Of a DNA stretch of 64,000 bases, positions 62,928-64,000 are shown piece after piece. Source of the stretch: Gloeobacter kilaueensis JS1 (GTDB lineage Bacteria > Cyanobacteriota > Cyanobacteriia > Gloeobacterales > Gloeobacteraceae); NCBI RefSeq assembly GCF_000484535.1, contig NC_022600.1, positions 1,550,001 to 1,614,000 of the forward strand, in the 5' to 3' direction. Below the pieces are notes generated by a model. That model did not search any database, was not told the DNA's origin, and worked only from the letters and a program-made list of their open reading frames with translations. Position numbers and translations under genes: made by a program. Within the stretch, counting starts at the first letter, position 1, and each line of letters opens with the position of its first letter.

Positions 62928-63569
62928 ATGGCAGTAATCGAATGGTTTTTTCGCGGCGGCATCGTCATGTACCCGATGCTGCTCTTGTCATTGATTTCGC
63001 TGGCGATCATCATCGAGCGCATCCTCTACTGGACAAGGCTGTTGCCCAGGCAAAAAGCCTTCGTCGAACAAGCCTTCGCTGACGAGCGCTGGCAACCGGA
63101 GCAACTGCGAAAGCTGATAAACGAAAACGCAGACATTCCCCTTGGCCGCATCTTCGGCTCGGCACTGTCGATCAAGACCGACGACGAGACTGCTTTTCGC
63201 CTGGCTCTCGAAGGGGCAGCCAAAGGCGAGATTCCCAAGCTCAAGCGCTTTGTCTCGGTGCTGGACACGATTGTGACGCTCTCGCCTTTGTTGGGTTTGT
63301 TGGGGACGGTGCTGGGTCTGATTAACTCGTTTGCGTCGTTGGGTCTGGGCACCGAGAATTCCAGCAAGGGTCTGGAGGTGGCTGGGGGCATCTCCGAGGC
63401 GTTGATAGCGACGGCGACGGGGATGATCGTGGCGCTGGTGACGCTTATTTTTGCGAGTACGTTTCGGGCGTTGGCTCGTCGTCAGGTGACGCTGATGGAG
63501 ACGGCGGGTACACAGTTGGAGTTGCGCTGGCGGATGGCAGGCGGGAGGGCACTGAGCAATGTCAGTTAA
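62928..63569 (+). CDS. exbB: ExbB/TolQ/MotA-family proton-channel protein
   Basis: A 213-residue protein with three membrane helices (about 5-30, 105-130, 155-185), the conserved LDTIVTLSPLLGLLGTVLGLI and IATATGMIVALVTLIF of ExbB. It forms the proton-powered motor with ExbD that energises TonB-dependent uptake. Start ATG 62928 follows AGGGAG. From about 63283 the codon choice changes to more TTG, GCG, GGG and GGT endings than in the first half of the gene. Its end overlaps exbD by 11 bases. Confidence 0.92.
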   Translation: MAVIEWFFRGGIVMYPMLLLSLISLAIIIERILYWTRLLPRQKAFVEQAFADERWQPEQLRKLINENADIPLGRIFGSALSIKTDDETAFRLALEGAAKGEIPKLKRFVSVLDTIVTLSPLLGLLGTVLGLINSFASLGLGTENSSKGLEVAGGISEALIATATGMIVALVTLIFASTFRALARRQVTLMETAGTQLELRWRMAGGRALSNVS

Positions 63570-63978
63570 GATGGGCGGCGGCGAAGACGATGGCGTCGCC
63601 GGTGAGATCAACGTCGTTCCACTGATCGACGTCTTGTTCTCGATCCTGACGTTCTTCGTGCTCGCTTCGATCTTTCTCACTCGTCAGCATACGCTTCCTC
63701 TCGATCTGCCGAAGGTGACCCCCGGCGATCCGCAGCAGCAGCTCAGCAAACAGTTGACGCTGACGATCACCGACAAGGGCAAGTATCTTCTTGACAAGAC
63801 TCCGATCGAACTGGACAAGATCGGCCCGACAATCAAGGCGGCGCTCGACAGCAATCCCAACGAGATGGTCGTAATCGCCGGCAACAAAGAAGCAGAGTAT
63901 CAGTACATCGTATTTGTTCTCGACGCCCTCAGGAAGGTCAATGCAACCCGGATCGCTATGGCAACAGACACCGAGTAG
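63559..63978 (+). CDS. exbD: ExbD-family biopolymer transport protein
   Basis: A 139-residue protein with a short cytosolic N-terminus, one membrane helix (NVVPLIDVLFSILTFFVLASIF) whose first Asp (LIDVL) is the conserved proton carrier, and a periplasmic domain (LTLTITDKGKYLLDKTPIEL, NEMVVIAGNKEAEYQYIVFVLD). Together with ExbB it powers TonB; the TonB gene itself is not in the window. It overlaps exbB by 11 bases. Confidence 0.93.
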   Translation: MSVKMGGGEDDGVAGEINVVPLIDVLFSILTFFVLASIFLTRQHTLPLDLPKVTPGDPQQQLSKQLTLTITDKGKYLLDKTPIELDKIGPTIKAALDSNPNEMVVIAGNKEAEYQYIVFVLDALRKVNATRIAMATDTE

Positions 63979-64000
63979 CGGTGGCAAGATCATCGTTCTG

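Overview
The window is chromosomal DNA of a cyanobacterium, most likely a Gloeobacter-type (thylakoid-less) lineage. The cyanobacterial signature genes are heme oxygenase for bilin synthesis, a CpcT/CpeT-type bilin lyase, cyAbrB, a DUF2808 protein, paired SLH/OprB-type iron-uptake porins, GGPP synthase, citramalate synthase and the CcmM-free housekeeping set ppc/accA/infA/map. The sequence is GC-rich with strong C/G third-position bias in most genes. The genus is an inference from this combination; no rRNA or other species marker is present.

Layout. 1-6.9 kb: a visibly AT-richer accessory island, all on the minus strand, with a secreted PDZ-TPR-matrixin protease, a TIGR03032-type protein, and a set of small exported or membrane proteins of unknown function. 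7-11.3 kb: an overlapping operon of UvrD-like helicase, a RecB-like nuclease with apparently lost active-site residues, and an AmpG-like permease. 11.5-12.6 kb: two small exported proteins. 12.9-20.7 kb: TolC/HlyD/ABC exporter operon, an OmpR-type two-component pair and a small exported protein, apparently tied together by a shared three-half-site operator. 20.8-25.5 kb: priA, RNase Z and an exported Pro/Tyr-tailed protein. 25.6-30.7 kb: SbcC-like ATPase, HspR/MerR regulator, a toxin-antitoxin pair and accA. 30.8-38.4 kb: glycosyltransferase, citramalate synthase, HD protein, copper-storage-like four-helix protein, orphan histidine kinase, GH3 hydrolase and GGPP synthase. 38.6-42.5 kb: two tandem porins whose first halves are identical. 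42.6-50.9 kb: ppc, infA/map, KimA-like potassium permease, cyAbrB, heme oxygenase, ferric-reductase-like membrane protein and a lipoprotein. 50.9-53.8 kb: MscS channel and a triple-DEP protein translationally coupled to a CpcT/CpeT lyase. 53.8-59.5 kb: a secreted FG-GAP protein with 14 calcium-loop repeats, and a TetR regulator followed by a ClpC-type unfoldase that lacks the middle (UVR) domain. 59.8-64 kb: a TonB-dependent receptor divergent from exbB-exbD.

How the genes connect. Iron and metal handling recurs: porins, TonB receptor with ExbBD, ferric-reductase-like protein next to heme oxygenase, copper-storage protein. Envelope export and regulation (two-component system plus ABC exporter) is a second theme. 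The most unusual items are the two-component operator set, the M-domain-less ClpC behind a TetR operator, the triple-DEP/CpcT pair, the degenerate nuclease partnered with a helicase, and the exported protein whose C-terminus is a hydrophobic hairpin clasped by two CX3C motifs. Gene conversion or recombination has visibly reshaped the porins and probably exbB and the TonB receptor. I saw no rRNA, tRNA, CRISPR array or insertion sequence.
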